DNA of 64,000 bases. Origin: Spirochaetales bacterium (GTDB taxonomy: Bacteria; Spirochaetota; Spirochaetia; DAHUYW01). The stretch spans positions 40,243-104,242 of the forward strand of contig DAHUYW010000009.1 of the NCBI GenBank assembly GCA_027306915.1, written 5' to 3'. Below, piece by piece: positions 10,271 through 18,226 of the stretch (its first letter is position 1; every line of letters begins with the position of its first letter). A program made the translations under genes and the position numbers. The notes below the pieces were generated by a model that saw only the letters and a program-made list of their open reading frames with translations, made no database searches and was not told the DNA's origin.

Positions 10271-11152
10271 TCAGCCGTACTTCGCGAGCAGGGCGCGCAC
10301 CTTCTCCACCGTGCCGTAGGTGTCACCGACGTGAGCGGTCATCGCAAGCAACTCTCGGATCGACAGGATCTCGAGACGCTCCCGCCATCCCTCCGCGAGG
10401 GGGTTCACTTCGATGTAGGCATCGAAAAACTCTTCGGGCACACCGGGGTATTGGCGCACCATGCTGAGCTCCGCCTCGGGCCACCCATAGTAGGGAGCGG
10501 GATCGATGACCGCAGGCTCGCCGAGGGGCCCAATCATCATGTTTGCCTTCCATAGATCTCCGTGAAGCAGAGCCGCGGGCTGAACAGGGACGAGCTGCCG
10601 CAGCCGTTCGGCAAATCGAGCAATGCGAGCGAGCTCAGTCGGAGCAAAAAGCGCTTGGCACAGGGGCTCCTCGAGGTAGCGAAGCACTCGATGCCGAGCG
10701 AAAAAGTCGTGACCGTCGACAGTCCACGGATTTCGCTGGGGGAGACGACCCAGGTAGTTGTCCGATGCAAAGCCGAAGAAGGGGTTGGTGCGTCGGTGCT
10801 GGAGGGCGAGCCTTCTGCCGAAATCGCTCCAATAGCCGGGCTTGGGCGTCGAGGATCCAAGATCTTCGAGGAGAAGGAAGTGAGGTCCGACAAGGTACAC
10901 CCGCGGCACGGTCAAGGACGCCGCCTCTCGCAGCGCATCCAAGCCCTCCCCCTCCCGAACGAACATTGCCGGCGGGGCGTTCGGGTCCTCTTTGAGAATG
11001 AGCTTACCGACTTCGGTCGTTGCGATGCGCATGACCTTGCTAATCAGCCCGCCTTGAATCGCCTCTATCGCAGTGACTGTGCCGAGCCCCTCGCTCCGGC
11101 AGAAAGCGACGACCGCGTCGGGCAGATGATCCGCCGTTCTCTGTTCGTCCAT
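10271..11152 (-). CDS. Fructosamine kinase family protein
   Basis: A 293-residue protein of the fructosamine-3-kinase/aminoglycoside-phosphotransferase fold. The nucleotide-binding Lys is in LILKED, the catalytic loop is LLHGDLWKANMM, and the metal-binding Asp is in VIDPAPYYGWPEAELSM. The family hallmark of an acidic/Tyr stretch, FFDAYIEVNPL, follows. Family members phosphorylate protein-bound or free Amadori products such as fructosamine or ribulosamine, starting deglycation. The gene lies 176 bp upstream of the alpha-galactosidase on the same strand and could be co-transcribed, but the gap is large. Nothing is missing from the catalytic core. Confidence 0.83.
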   Translation of the reverse strand: MDEQRTADHLPDAVVAFCRSEGLGTVTAIEAIQGGLISKVMRIATTEVGKLILKEDPNAPPAMFVREGEGLDALREAASLTVPRVYLVGPHFLLLEDLGSSTPKPGYWSDFGRRLALQHRRTNPFFGFASDNYLGRLPQRNPWTVDGHDFFARHRVLRYLEEPLCQALFAPTELARIARFAERLRQLVPVQPAALLHGDLWKANMMIGPLGEPAVIDPAPYYGWPEAELSMVRQYPGVPEEFFDAYIEVNPLAEGWRERLEILSIRELLAMTAHVGDTYGTVEKVRALLAKYG

Positions 11153-11175
11153 AGTGCTATAACCAGTGCCCTGAC

Positions 11176-11517
11176 TTACCGTGCAGCTGACACACTCTCG
11201 AACAAAGAATGAGTCCTGGGCAAGTCCACTCCTTCAATCATCTCATACCTGAATGGATCCCGGCATCGTGTCCTCGTTTCGATCTTGGCAGGACTGAAAT
11301 GAGATTCCCGGCGCTCTGCCTCAAGGAATACGAACCAGAGATTACACTCAGGCGTCTCGACAGGGTTCTCTTCCCCACGAAACCTGCTCAACTGCGGATG
11401 GCTCCGGTATCCTTTCGTCTTTCCCTTGAGCACCTCCAAGGCGAGGAAGCCCTCCCTCCATAGCGCCACGAGCCCTCTTGAGTCCAGATACTCCGGGTGC
11501 AGCGACCACAGCCTCAT
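11176..11517 (-). pseudogene. PF03013 (pyrimidine-dimer DNA glycosylase/T4 endonuclease V-like) gene with internal loss
   Basis: A 113-residue reading frame starting at ATG 11515-11517 with GAGGGGG just upstream. It begins MRLWSLHPEYLDSRGLVALW and continues KGKTKGYRSHPQL, the hallmark N-terminus of the Pyr_excise family. The middle after SPAKIE jumps straight to RDPFRYEM, so about 25-30 residues normally present between these blocks are absent, and the end lacks the usual acidic/Trp tail. Intact family members are about 130-150 residues and are annotated as UV-damage glycosylases or lyases. It is either a decayed gene or an unusually short variant. It lies in the degenerate stretch beside the IS256 element. 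Confidence 0.6.
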
Positions 11518-11747
11518 GTGCCCCCTCGCCAATGATACCACAACGGATGAAGGCTCGAGGAGCTTTCTGGAGAGTTGACGATGACCCGCCAGGCTGTTTG
11601 GCAGCATCTCTTGCGCCGAGCTCTGCGCGCCGAACCTTCGAAGTGGTCGCCGCGAGAAGATTCCCGCACACCGCTGTAGCGCACCAGGCGAAACCTCGCT
11701 CCGGCAATCCATGGATTGCCTGTCGGGCATCGGGAGGCGATCGGGGG

Positions 11748-12005
11748 CCTATGTCGCGCTCGCGGAATCGCTCAAGAGGGCTATCGTCCTCATTGGAGGC
11801 AACGGTCCAGCCGAGCTCGACCGCCACAACCGTGTGCATCACCGGGGGCAAGACGCAGGCGCTCGACGGACCCTATGCCGATTCGAAAGAGCAGCTGGGA
11901 GGCTTTTACATCATCGGCGTCCCCGACCTCGACGCTGCGGTCTCGTGGGCCGCACGCTGCCCCGCCGCCGGTCATGGCGCTGTCGAGGTGCCTCCACTCG
12001 CGGAT
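11748..12005 (+). pseudogene. Frameshifted YCII/DGPF-domain gene remnant
   Basis: Two frames together spell a YCII (DGPF) domain. Frame 2 gives ALAESLKRAIVLIGGNG up to about 11806, then frame 3 continues QPSSTATTV, TQALDGPYADSKEQLGGF and VPDLDAAVSWAARCPAA, ending near GAVEV. The switch at about 11804-11809 is a net 2-base loss (or 1-base gain) relative to the expected GGNGLQPSS. The 5' end of the domain is also missing. Intact relatives are small cytoplasmic proteins often linked to ECF sigma factors; none is present here. This looks like dead DNA in the island around the IS element. Confidence 0.62.
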
Positions 12006-12231
12006 GCGTCGCGTGGCGCGTCGGACGATGCGGAACGCGAATGCGGCTCCGCGCGGAGGTCGCCACGATGCTAGAGCAGGCTTCGCCGCCGGCAGCCCGA
12101 ACGCTGCTCACGGGTCTCGCGATCGGTGAATGATAGCGTAGGATATCTTTCGCACATTCTGAAAAGTTGAAAAGAACGGCCCTCAACCGGATAGTTTGAG
12201 TTGGCAACAACAAACACCAGAGGAGGACCAC

Positions 12232-13338
12232 ATGAAGGCGCAGGACGCGCAGTCCAAGCACCCCAGAAGGATTGTACGCATCGATGAAGCGGCGGTACAG
12301 TCACATATCGACCAGGTGGTACGCGGCTCGACTGAGGAGACGCTGAATACGCTGTTGGACGCAGAGGTTGACCCGCTGGTAAATGCGGGTCGCTACGAGC
12401 GAACCGAAGGGCGCACGGATACTCGTGCCGGCAGCTACCAGCGCAGACTCCGCACCAGGAGCGGTGAGGTTACGCTTAAAGTTCCAAAGCTCCGGAATCT
12501 GCCGTTCGAAACGGCAATCATTGAGCGTTACCGAAGGCGGGAGAGCTCAGTGGAAGAAACCTTGGTCGAGATGTACTTGGCCGGGGTGAGCGTGCGTCCT
12601 GTGGAAGACATCACCGAAGCGTTGTAGGCAACGAAAGTCTCTCCGAGCACGGTGAGCAAATTGAACCAAGAGATCTATGAGCGCACCGAGCAGTGGCGTA
12701 ACCAGCCCTTGCACGGGGAATACCCCTACGTCTTCCTCTACGGCATCGTGCTGAAGCGCTCGTGGGCCGGAGAGGTGCGAAACGTCAGCGTCCTCGTGGC
12801 AATTTCCGTCAACGGCGACGGTTACCGCGAGATGATCGGCGTCCCTGAAGGAGCCAAAGAGGACAAGGCCGGGTGGAGCAGTTTTCTGAAGCACCTCAAA
12901 GACCGCGGGCTTGGCGGGGTGCAGCTGGTTACCAGCGACAAATGCATCGGGCTCGTCGAATCGTTGGCGGAGTTCTATCCGCAGGCGCGATGGCAACGCT
13001 GCGCGGTGCATTTTTATCGTAACGTGTTCTCAGTTGTGCCGAAGGGCAAAGCGCGCGAAGTTGCGGCGATGGTGCACCAGGACACCCAGAAGACACGCGA
13101 ATACATGAACTTCCCGGATGAGCATTGGCGTCACATCCGAACCAACAACCCACTGGAGCGGATCATGCGCGAGATACGAAGAAGGACTCGGGTCGTCGGG
13201 AGCTTCCCGGACGGAAACTCCGCGCTGATGTTGGTCGCGGCACGGCTGAGACACATCGCGGGAACCAAATGGAGAACCCGACGATATCTGAACGCTGAAT
13301 TACTGGCAAAGCATCCCAAGGCGCAGGAGGTAGGGTAG
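12232..13338 (+). pseudogene. IS256-family transposase, three lesions
   Basis: The start ATG follows a perfect AGGAGG. Typical Transposase_mut (PF00872) sequence runs through GRTDTRAGSYQRRL, SDKCIGLVESLAEFYP, HFYRNVFS, RTNNPLERIMREIRRRTRVV and ALMLVAARLRHIAG. Three lesions are visible. (1) An in-frame TAG at 12625-12627 replaces the Trp/Gly region after EDITEAL. (2) The first catalytic Asp (family YLDGIVLKR) is Tyr at 12739-12741. (3) About 40 residues are missing between REVAAMVHQ and FPDEHW, before the catalytic Glu. Any one would block transposition, so the element is not autonomously mobile. Confidence 0.88.
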
Positions 13339-13375
13339 TTCGTACGCCAGTTGAGGACCACTTCAACAAAAGAGC

Positions 13376-13395
13376 GAAAGAATCTGGACACTACC
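13376..13395. repeat. IS256 terminal sequence, copy 1
   Basis: The 20-mer gaaagaatctggacactacc at the right end of the IS256 element. An identical 20-mer lies at 14395-14414 in the same orientation. Confidence 0.75.
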
Positions 13396-13419
13396 TCGAC
13401 TAGATGCTCTTGAAGCGAT

Positions 13420-13824
13420 TTATCTGTCTTCCATTTTTGGAGAATTCCTAATCCGCTTCAAGGCCTTGATCTCCCGGACTTCGAATTCCTTTCGGAGTTG
13501 CGACGGAATCGAGAATAAATCGACGAGAAGAAAGACCGTCAAGGCCGCAAAGCAGATCACTCCGAAGATCAGAACGCCGGTTGCTCTCCCCAGGATCAGG
13601 AAGAAATAGGCGAGCTCGAGCCACAGAATCATGCCCAAGGCGAGGTATAGGCCTCCCCTTCCATGCCGACCCATATAGAACTGATGGATTCCAAGCGTGC
13701 CGAGGAAGACCCATAGAACATAGGCAAGACCGATACTTTTTTTGAACTTCTCCATTTCGGACTTCAACACGGCAAGTTCTTCTGCTGTCAACTTGCTCTT
13801 CAGCACAACAGCGTCCTCTTTCAT
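13420..13824 (-). CDS. TM2 domain-containing membrane protein
   Basis: A 134-residue protein with a charged N-terminal helix (residues 1-30, likely coiled coil) and a TM2 domain. The domain has two hydrophobic helices around the conserved turn GTLGIHQFYMGRHGRGGLYL, then a third hydrophobic stretch near residues 85-105 and a basic tail. The start has a strong GAGGAGG ribosome site. TM2 proteins are common small inner-membrane proteins of unknown role. It sits alone between the IS256 remnant and non-coding DNA and appears intact. A possible promoter upstream is TTCAAC, an 18-bp spacer, then TATACA on the minus strand. Confidence 0.75.
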   Translation of the reverse strand: MKEDAVVLKSKLTAEELAVLKSEMEKFKKSIGLAYVLWVFLGTLGIHQFYMGRHGRGGLYLALGMILWLELAYFFLILGRATGVLIFGVICFAALTVFLLVDLFSIPSQLRKEFEVREIKALKRIRNSPKMEDR

Positions 13825-14601
13825 CCTGGACCTCCTCTAATTCGTGTATAGGCGAACCTAGTCAGGTTGTTGAAAAACGACTTTTGAAGTCGTGAAACTT
13901 CCGAGAAACAACGAGGACATGCGGACACAATGAGAATAGTGGATGTCCTTGAGGAAGATTTGATGTGTGTTTGCCAAAGACCTTCTGCGTTTTCGAGCAT
14001 TGCCAGAGAACTTCCACGGCGTCCCAAAAGCGCCCAACGCTGATTGAACTGAATCCGTGATTGACGTCCGCTTGATTGTAGGCAATCTCATCTTCCAGGA
14101 CAAGATCCACCGGCTCGGTCTCCAGCCAAATCAATTGTCCCTACCTTTCGAACATTATCATACCCAGATTCGGACAGAAAGCCGTCATTAAGAATGGAGA
14201 ATCCACACTTTTTAGAAAGAAGTGTTCTGTGAAAGAGAGGGAGTCGAGCCTTTTCTCCTTTCGCTCCTCGTGCGTTCCAACTTTAATTTGGAAGGGTGCT
14301 CACGGCTGAACCTTTGGCGTTGGAGACCCGTCCAGACGTGCAGACTAAAGTCCCGAACATCACCGTCGCATAGAGAAGGTCAGCAATACAGTGGGAAAGA
14401 ATCTGGACACTACCCCTGCCCCTTGTGATGTTGAGCAGCAGCAACAAATACCCGCTCATACTTGGCGTCACGACCATAACCTGCTTCAGGGATTCCCCGT
14501 TTACAATCTGACGGTTATGGGGGCATCCCTCACCAGCCTGCCCCTTCTCCTCCTGTTCTCGCTGTCACAGCGTTTCATAACCCCGCAGCTGACCGGGGCC
14601 A
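13825..14601. other. 777 bp without a recognisable gene
   Basis: AT-richer than the surroundings. Short frames here do not resemble known families. It contains the hairpin-like CGACTT-TTG-AAGTCG near 13879, the orphan IS256 end at 14395-14414, and inverted CCATAACC / GGTTATGG motifs near 14475 and 14512. It probably represents decayed mobile DNA. Confidence 0.55.
14395..14414. repeat. IS256 terminal sequence, orphan copy 2
   Basis: gaaagaatctggacactacc, identical to the right end of the IS256 element about 1 kb to the left. No transposase sequence adjoins it, and the bases upstream of the two copies do not match. Confidence 0.75.
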
Positions 14602-15651
14602 TCAAGTAGAGACGGCCGGGGCAGTCCCGCTCGTGCCACGGAAGAATAGCTCCGGGGCCAGCGTGACGCGGAGCTGCGGGATCTTCTCTCCTCGCCGGAT
14701 CCGCAGGATGATATCGACGGCGCTCCCGCACATCTCCCGAAAAGGCTGACCTATCGTCGTGAGCGCCGGCGCTACCATTTTCGAGATGCTTATGTTGTCG
14801 AGCCCTACGAGCGACACCTCTTCCGGCACTCGTTTACCTTGCCGCTGAAGCTCGTTGAGCGCGCCTAAGGCCATGAGGTCGTTGTGAGCCCAGAGGGCGG
14901 TGAACTTCTCCTTCTGTCGCCCCAGCTGCTCGATGGCGCGAGATCCGGCCTCGTATTTGAAGTTGCCTTCATAGACACAGGACTCCGGGATTGAGGCGCC
15001 CCGCCGGTTGACGGTTTCCTGGAAACCGAGGAAGCGCTCGCGTACGATGGCGATGTTCATCGGTCCGGTTATGCAGGCAAACCGCCTGTGACCGAGCGAA
15101 AGGAGGTGCTCCGCTGCCATCACCCCCGCGCTATGGTTGTCCATGACCACCGTCGGCACATCCTCCTGCTCGAGGGAGCGGTCGATGATGACGGATGGAA
15201 TCCTCGACTCCTTGATGATCTGAAGAATCCGGCTCTCGTCGGAGACGCGCGAGAAGATGATCCCGTCGACGTGACGCCGCACGAGATCACGGATGAAGCG
15301 CTCCTCCTTGTCCGGATCGTTGTTCGTGTTGCCGATGATCAAGGCAAAGCCGGCGCGCTCGGCGAACTCCTCGGCGTACTTGCTCATGAGAGCGAAGCTC
15401 TCGTTGAGAATGTCGGGGACGAGCAGCCCGATGAGGTTTCCGCTCTTAGAGCGCAGCCCCCGCGCGAGGAGATTCGGCCTGAAGTCCGTATCCCGAATCG
15501 CAGACAGCACCCGTTCCCGGGTTTCCGGCTCGACCGGGACGGTGTCGTTGATCACCCGCGACACCGTGGACACGGAGACCCCGGCAAGGCGGGCAACGTC
15601 CTTCATGGTGGCTGTTATGCTCTTGTCGCCCTCTTGCCCGGTCCGCTTCAT
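14602..15651 (-). CDS. LacI family transcriptional regulator
   Basis: A 349-residue repressor. The N-terminal helix-turn-helix is MKDVARLAGVSVSTVSRVIN (residues 16-35), followed by the hinge helix region PNLLARGLRSK and a periplasmic-binding-protein-like ligand domain (about 75-340), where GLLVPDI, DGIIF and VSLVGLDNI are typical. The ATG at 15651 has GAGGTG upstream; the second Met (residue 16) is an alternative start. A 20-bp perfect palindrome lies 35-54 bp upstream, overlapping its own predicted transcription start, so autorepression is very likely. Ligand and targets are unknown; the adjacent pyruvate kinase suggests central sugar metabolism. Confidence 0.92.
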   Translation of the reverse strand: MKRTGQEGDKSITATMKDVARLAGVSVSTVSRVINDTVPVEPETRERVLSAIRDTDFRPNLLARGLRSKSGNLIGLLVPDILNESFALMSKYAEEFAERAGFALIIGNTNNDPDKEERFIRDLVRRHVDGIIFSRVSDESRILQIIKESRIPSVIIDRSLEQEDVPTVVMDNHSAGVMAAEHLLSLGHRRFACITGPMNIAIVRERFLGFQETVNRRGASIPESCVYEGNFKYEAGSRAIEQLGRQKEKFTALWAHNDLMALGALNELQRQGKRVPEEVSLVGLDNISISKMVAPALTTIGQPFREMCGSAVDIILRIRRGEKIPQLRVTLAPELFFRGTSGTAPAVST

Positions 15652-15685
15652 GACACCTCGCCCACCCTATGGCGCGTGGCTTGCC

Positions 15686-15705
15686 GCCTGAAATCGATTT
15701 CAGGC
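15686..15705. promoter_or_regulatory. LacI-type operator, 20-bp perfect palindrome
   Basis: GCCTGAAATCGATTTCAGGC is perfectly self-complementary with the central CG typical of LacI-family operators. It covers the predicted transcription start of the lacI-type gene. A weaker related half-matching site, GAAGCGATTTC, lies near 15754. Confidence 0.75.
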
Positions 15706-15708
15706 CTG

Positions 15709-15737
15709 ATTGTAGCGATAGCAAACCTCCCTGTAAA
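15709..15737 (-). promoter_or_regulatory. Promoter of the LacI-type regulator
   Basis: Minus strand: TTTACA (15732-15737), a 17-bp spacer, then TACAAT (15709-15714). The predicted start near 15702 falls inside the palindromic operator. Confidence 0.65.
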
Positions 15738-15819
15738 GCTGCTCTCGTCCATGGAAGCGATTTCTCGAACAGGGGCGAGGGAGGGTTCCTCCAATCCCTT
15801 CGTCGTGCCGAGCGCGACG

Positions 15820-17265
15820 TCATATCCTGCTCGCCAGGCACTGGCGGGCAGTGTTGAGCTCGATGAAGTTCGACCCGGTGCTTCGCCCCGGGGTTCCGGC
15901 GAGGATCACCACGAGATCGTCGAGGCTTATGCGCGCATCCTCCATGAGGACGGTGAGCGTGTTGCGCAGGAGGTCGAAGGTCGTATCCGGCTTTGGCAGG
16001 TAGTAGGGGTGAATTCCGTAGCTCAAGGAGAGCTCTCGAATGACCCGCATGTGCGGTGAGGTCGCATAGACCGGGATCGGGCCTCGATAGGCGGAAAGAA
16101 TGCGCGCGGAATAGCCGGACTCGGTGTCGATGATCATCGCCTTTACGGGAAGCTCGAGCGCAGCGCTGATCGCCGCCTTCGCGAGATAGTTGCGCAGGCG
16201 ATTCTTCACCTGAAAAACGGGGAGATCCCAGAACTTGGGCTTCTCCCGCTCGACCACGAGCGCGATCTCGGCCATGGTCCGAACCGCCTCGATCGGATAG
16301 CGGCCATTGGCGGTCTCGCCCGAGAGCATGAGGACGTCGGTGCCGTCGAAGACCGCGTTTGCGACATCGCTCACCTCGGCGCGCGTCGGACGGGGGTTGT
16401 CGATCATCGAGTGAAGGAGCTGGGTTGCCGTAATGACCGGCTTCGCCCGCCTCACGCAGGCATTGATGATCGCCTTCTGCACCCCCGGCACTTCGGCCGC
16501 GGGGATCTCGATGCCGAGATCCCCGCGGGCAATCATCACCCCGAAAACCGAATCGAGAATCTCTTCTATATTGTCGACCCCTTCGCGATTCTCGATCTTG
16601 GCGATGATCTTGGTCTTGCATTTGTGCTGATCCAGGATCGCCTGGATGTCCTCAACGTCCCTTCGGTTTCTAACGAAGGAGTGAGCGATGAAGTCGAGGT
16701 CATGGCGAATGGCAAATTCGATGTATTCCCGGTCGCGATCCGAAAGGGAGGGGAGACTGACGTGCACCGCCGGCACGTTGACGCTCTTCTTGTTGCGAAT
16801 CACCCCATCGTTTTTCGCCTCGCATACCAGGCCGGACCGCGTACGCTCGATGGCGACGAGCTCGAGGAGACCGTCGTCGATGAGGATGCTCGCCCCCTCG
16901 GGAATCTCCCGGGGGAATCGCTCGTAGCTCACCTGAATGCAGTCGGCGGCCTTCTTACTCCCGATCTTGATCCTGTCGCCGGTGTGAACCGGGATGTCGT
17001 TCTCGATACCCACCGTGCGGATCTCCGGCCCCTTCGTGTCGAGCATAAGGGCGATCTTGTCAGAGATCGCGCGTACGTTCTTGATGACCCGCAGGGTGTC
17101 GGCTGGCGACTGGTGGGCGGTGTTCAGGCGGACGGCGTCCATGCCGGCCTCGTGGAGTGCGGCGATGAGCGACTTGTCACAGTTGCGGTCGGAGATGGTT
17201 GCGACGATTTTGGTCTTTTTGGATATCATAGTGGTATTCACTCTGTAGGTTTGCCGGTGAGTCAT
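15820..17265 (-). CDS. pyk: Pyruvate kinase
   Basis: A 481-residue glycolytic enzyme converting phosphoenolpyruvate and ADP to pyruvate and ATP. Family landmarks are KIVATISD at the N-terminus, the substrate/metal segment IIAKIENREGVDNIEEIL with catalytic Lys, IARGDLGIEI, and the K+/nucleotide region PTRAEVSDVANAVFDGTDVLMLSGETANGRYP read in short blocks. The C-terminal allosteric domain is present. Either ATG 17263-17265 or ATG 17227-17229 may be the start: the second begins right at the conserved MISKKTKIVATIS. The first lies in one arm of a 9-bp inverted repeat that flanks the predicted leader. The lacI-type gene follows 168 bp downstream. Confidence 0.95.
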   Translation of the reverse strand: MTHRQTYRVNTTMISKKTKIVATISDRNCDKSLIAALHEAGMDAVRLNTAHQSPADTLRVIKNVRAISDKIALMLDTKGPEIRTVGIENDIPVHTGDRIKIGSKKAADCIQVSYERFPREIPEGASILIDDGLLELVAIERTRSGLVCEAKNDGVIRNKKSVNVPAVHVSLPSLSDRDREYIEFAIRHDLDFIAHSFVRNRRDVEDIQAILDQHKCKTKIIAKIENREGVDNIEEILDSVFGVMIARGDLGIEIPAAEVPGVQKAIINACVRRAKPVITATQLLHSMIDNPRPTRAEVSDVANAVFDGTDVLMLSGETANGRYPIEAVRTMAEIALVVEREKPKFWDLPVFQVKNRLRNYLAKAAISAALELPVKAMIIDTESGYSARILSAYRGPIPVYATSPHMRVIRELSLSYGIHPYYLPKPDTTFDLLRNTLTVLMEDARISLDDLVVILAGTPGRSTGSNFIELNTARQCLASRI

Positions 17266-17293
17266 CCATAGATACTTCCGGGGAATGACTCAC
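17257..17293. promoter_or_regulatory. 9-bp inverted repeat over the pyk leader and first ATG
   Basis: GTGAGTCAT (17257-17265) and ATGACTCAC (17285-17293) are exact inverted copies separated by 19 bp. They bracket the predicted transcription start and leader of pyk and include the upstream candidate start codon. It could be a protein-binding site or an mRNA hairpin masking that start. Confidence 0.5.
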
Positions 17294-17321
17294 AGTAGCG
17301 GATCGCAGCGTTCCCTGTCAA
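17292..17321 (-). promoter_or_regulatory. Promoter of pyk
   Basis: Minus strand: TTGACA (17316-17321), an 18-bp spacer, then TACTGT (17292-17297). It predicts a start near 17285 and a leader of about 20 nt to the first ATG. Confidence 0.6.
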
Positions 17322-17336
17322 CGCAGCGCCGGGGGC

Positions 17337-17365
17337 TTGACCATCCATCGCGCTTTCGGTATAGA
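17337..17365 (+). promoter_or_regulatory. Promoter of the YgjP-type gene, possibly leaderless
   Basis: TTGACC (17337-17342), a 17-bp spacer, then TATAGA (17360-17365). The expected start (about 17371-17373) coincides with the ATG at 17371, which lacks a ribosome site. Confidence 0.6.
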
Positions 17366-17370
17366 TCGGT

Positions 17371-18096
17371 ATGCGGAGCGAGGGTGAAGCCCATTCCCTG
17401 CCTCTGGCGGGGCGACGGGTTACCTGCCTCATCCATCGGCACAAGAATCAAAAATACATCAACCTTCGTATCTCTCTCGAAGGCGAGGTGATTGTCTCGG
17501 CCCCGTATGGGGTGAGCGTCGCCCGGATCAAGGAGTCACTCGAGAAGAAGGAGAGGTGGATCACCCGTCACCTCTCCAAGGTGGCCGAGAATCGCGTCGT
17601 CCATGATCCGGCGCTTCGACTGCTCTACCGGGGCCATTCGCTAGCGGTTCGGGCTTACGCCGATCCCAGAAGGAAGCGAGTGATCTGGGTGAACGAGGAG
17701 GCCAAGACCGTCGAGATTCACACGAAGGAGCCCACGCGGAAGACTGTTCTCGCAATCCTCGAGGGTTTCTTGCTTCGCCAGGCGAAGCGCCAGTTCGCCA
17801 AGAGGGCCCAAGAGCTCTCAACGCTTACCGGCATCAAGTTTAAGCGGCTCTTTATCCGCAATCAGCGCACACGGTGGGGAAGCTCTTCGGGCAGCGGCAA
17901 TATCTCCGTGAACTGGCGCGCCATCATGGCGCCTCCCTCCGTGCAGGATTACCTTCTCATCCACGAGCTCGCCCACCAGGTCCAGCTGAACCACTCCAAG
18001 GCCTTCTGGAAGGTAGTCGAGCGCTGGTGCCCGGACTACAAGACCGCAAACCACTGGCTCAAGAACCACGCTCTCCTTATGTCGCTGTTCAGGTAA
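17371..18096 (+). CDS. YgjP-like zinc metallopeptidase domain protein (PF01863)
   Basis: A 241-residue protein of the YgjP/DUF45 (M48-like, SprT-related) family. The zinc site is H198-E-L-A-H202 with a third ligand in NHSKAFW (H208), as expected for HExxH...NHS proteins. The N-terminal beta-rich part, YINLRISLEGEVIVSAP, and the RWGSSSGSGNISVNW block are family-typical. No signal peptide is seen, so it is probably cytoplasmic. The substrate is unknown for the family. It stands alone between pyk (divergent) and the LacI-fusion gene. The chosen ATG sits almost on the predicted transcription start. Confidence 0.85.
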   Translation: MRSEGEAHSLPLAGRRVTCLIHRHKNQKYINLRISLEGEVIVSAPYGVSVARIKESLEKKERWITRHLSKVAENRVVHDPALRLLYRGHSLAVRAYADPRRKRVIWVNEEAKTVEIHTKEPTRKTVLAILEGFLLRQAKRQFAKRAQELSTLTGIKFKRLFIRNQRTRWGSSSGSGNISVNWRAIMAPPSVQDYLLIHELAHQVQLNHSKAFWKVVERWCPDYKTANHWLKNHALLMSLFR

Positions 18097-18141
18097 GCCG
18101 GCAGGATACCCAGCGGTTGCGGCTGTGTGTCTTCTTTTCGT

Positions 18142-18170
18142 TTGACAGATCGCCAGAGGGGTGCCATAAT
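18142..18170 (+). promoter_or_regulatory. Strong sigma-70 promoter of the LacI/solute-binding fusion gene
   Basis: TTGACA (18142-18147), a 17-bp spacer, then CATAAT (18165-18170). The predicted start is near 18177. Confidence 0.75.
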
Positions 18171-18185
18171 GAGGACGATCGCCTT

Positions 18186-18197
18186 TGGATCGATCCA
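18186..18197. promoter_or_regulatory. LacI-type operator just downstream of the promoter
   Basis: TGGATCGATCCA is a perfect 12-bp palindrome with central CG, about 10-20 bp after the predicted transcription start. It is well placed for autorepression by the fusion protein. Confidence 0.5.
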
Positions 18198-18226
18198 TTG
18201 TTCGTTAAGCGAAGACACTCATAGGC

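Larger units (their letters stand above)
12132..13395 (+). mobile_element. IS256-family insertion sequence, inactivated
   Basis: An element of about 1.26 kb. The right end is gaaagaatctggacactacc (13376-13395). The left end at 12132-12151 matches its reverse complement at about 12 of 20 bases, with TAG-GT and TCTTTC conserved, so the left boundary is tentative. No matching target duplication was found next to either end. It carries a single transposase gene with several lesions. Confidence 0.65.

Noticed and set aside
11348..11851. A 167-codon minus-strand frame over the PF03013/YCII remnants
   Set aside because: Composition is not protein-like and the overlapping frames contain recognisable family motifs.
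14474..14545. Inverted CCATAACC/GGTTATGG and AGGGATTCCCC/GGGGGCATCCCT motifs as a structured RNA
   Set aside because: The pairs interleave rather than nest, arms are short or imperfect, and no gene depends on them.
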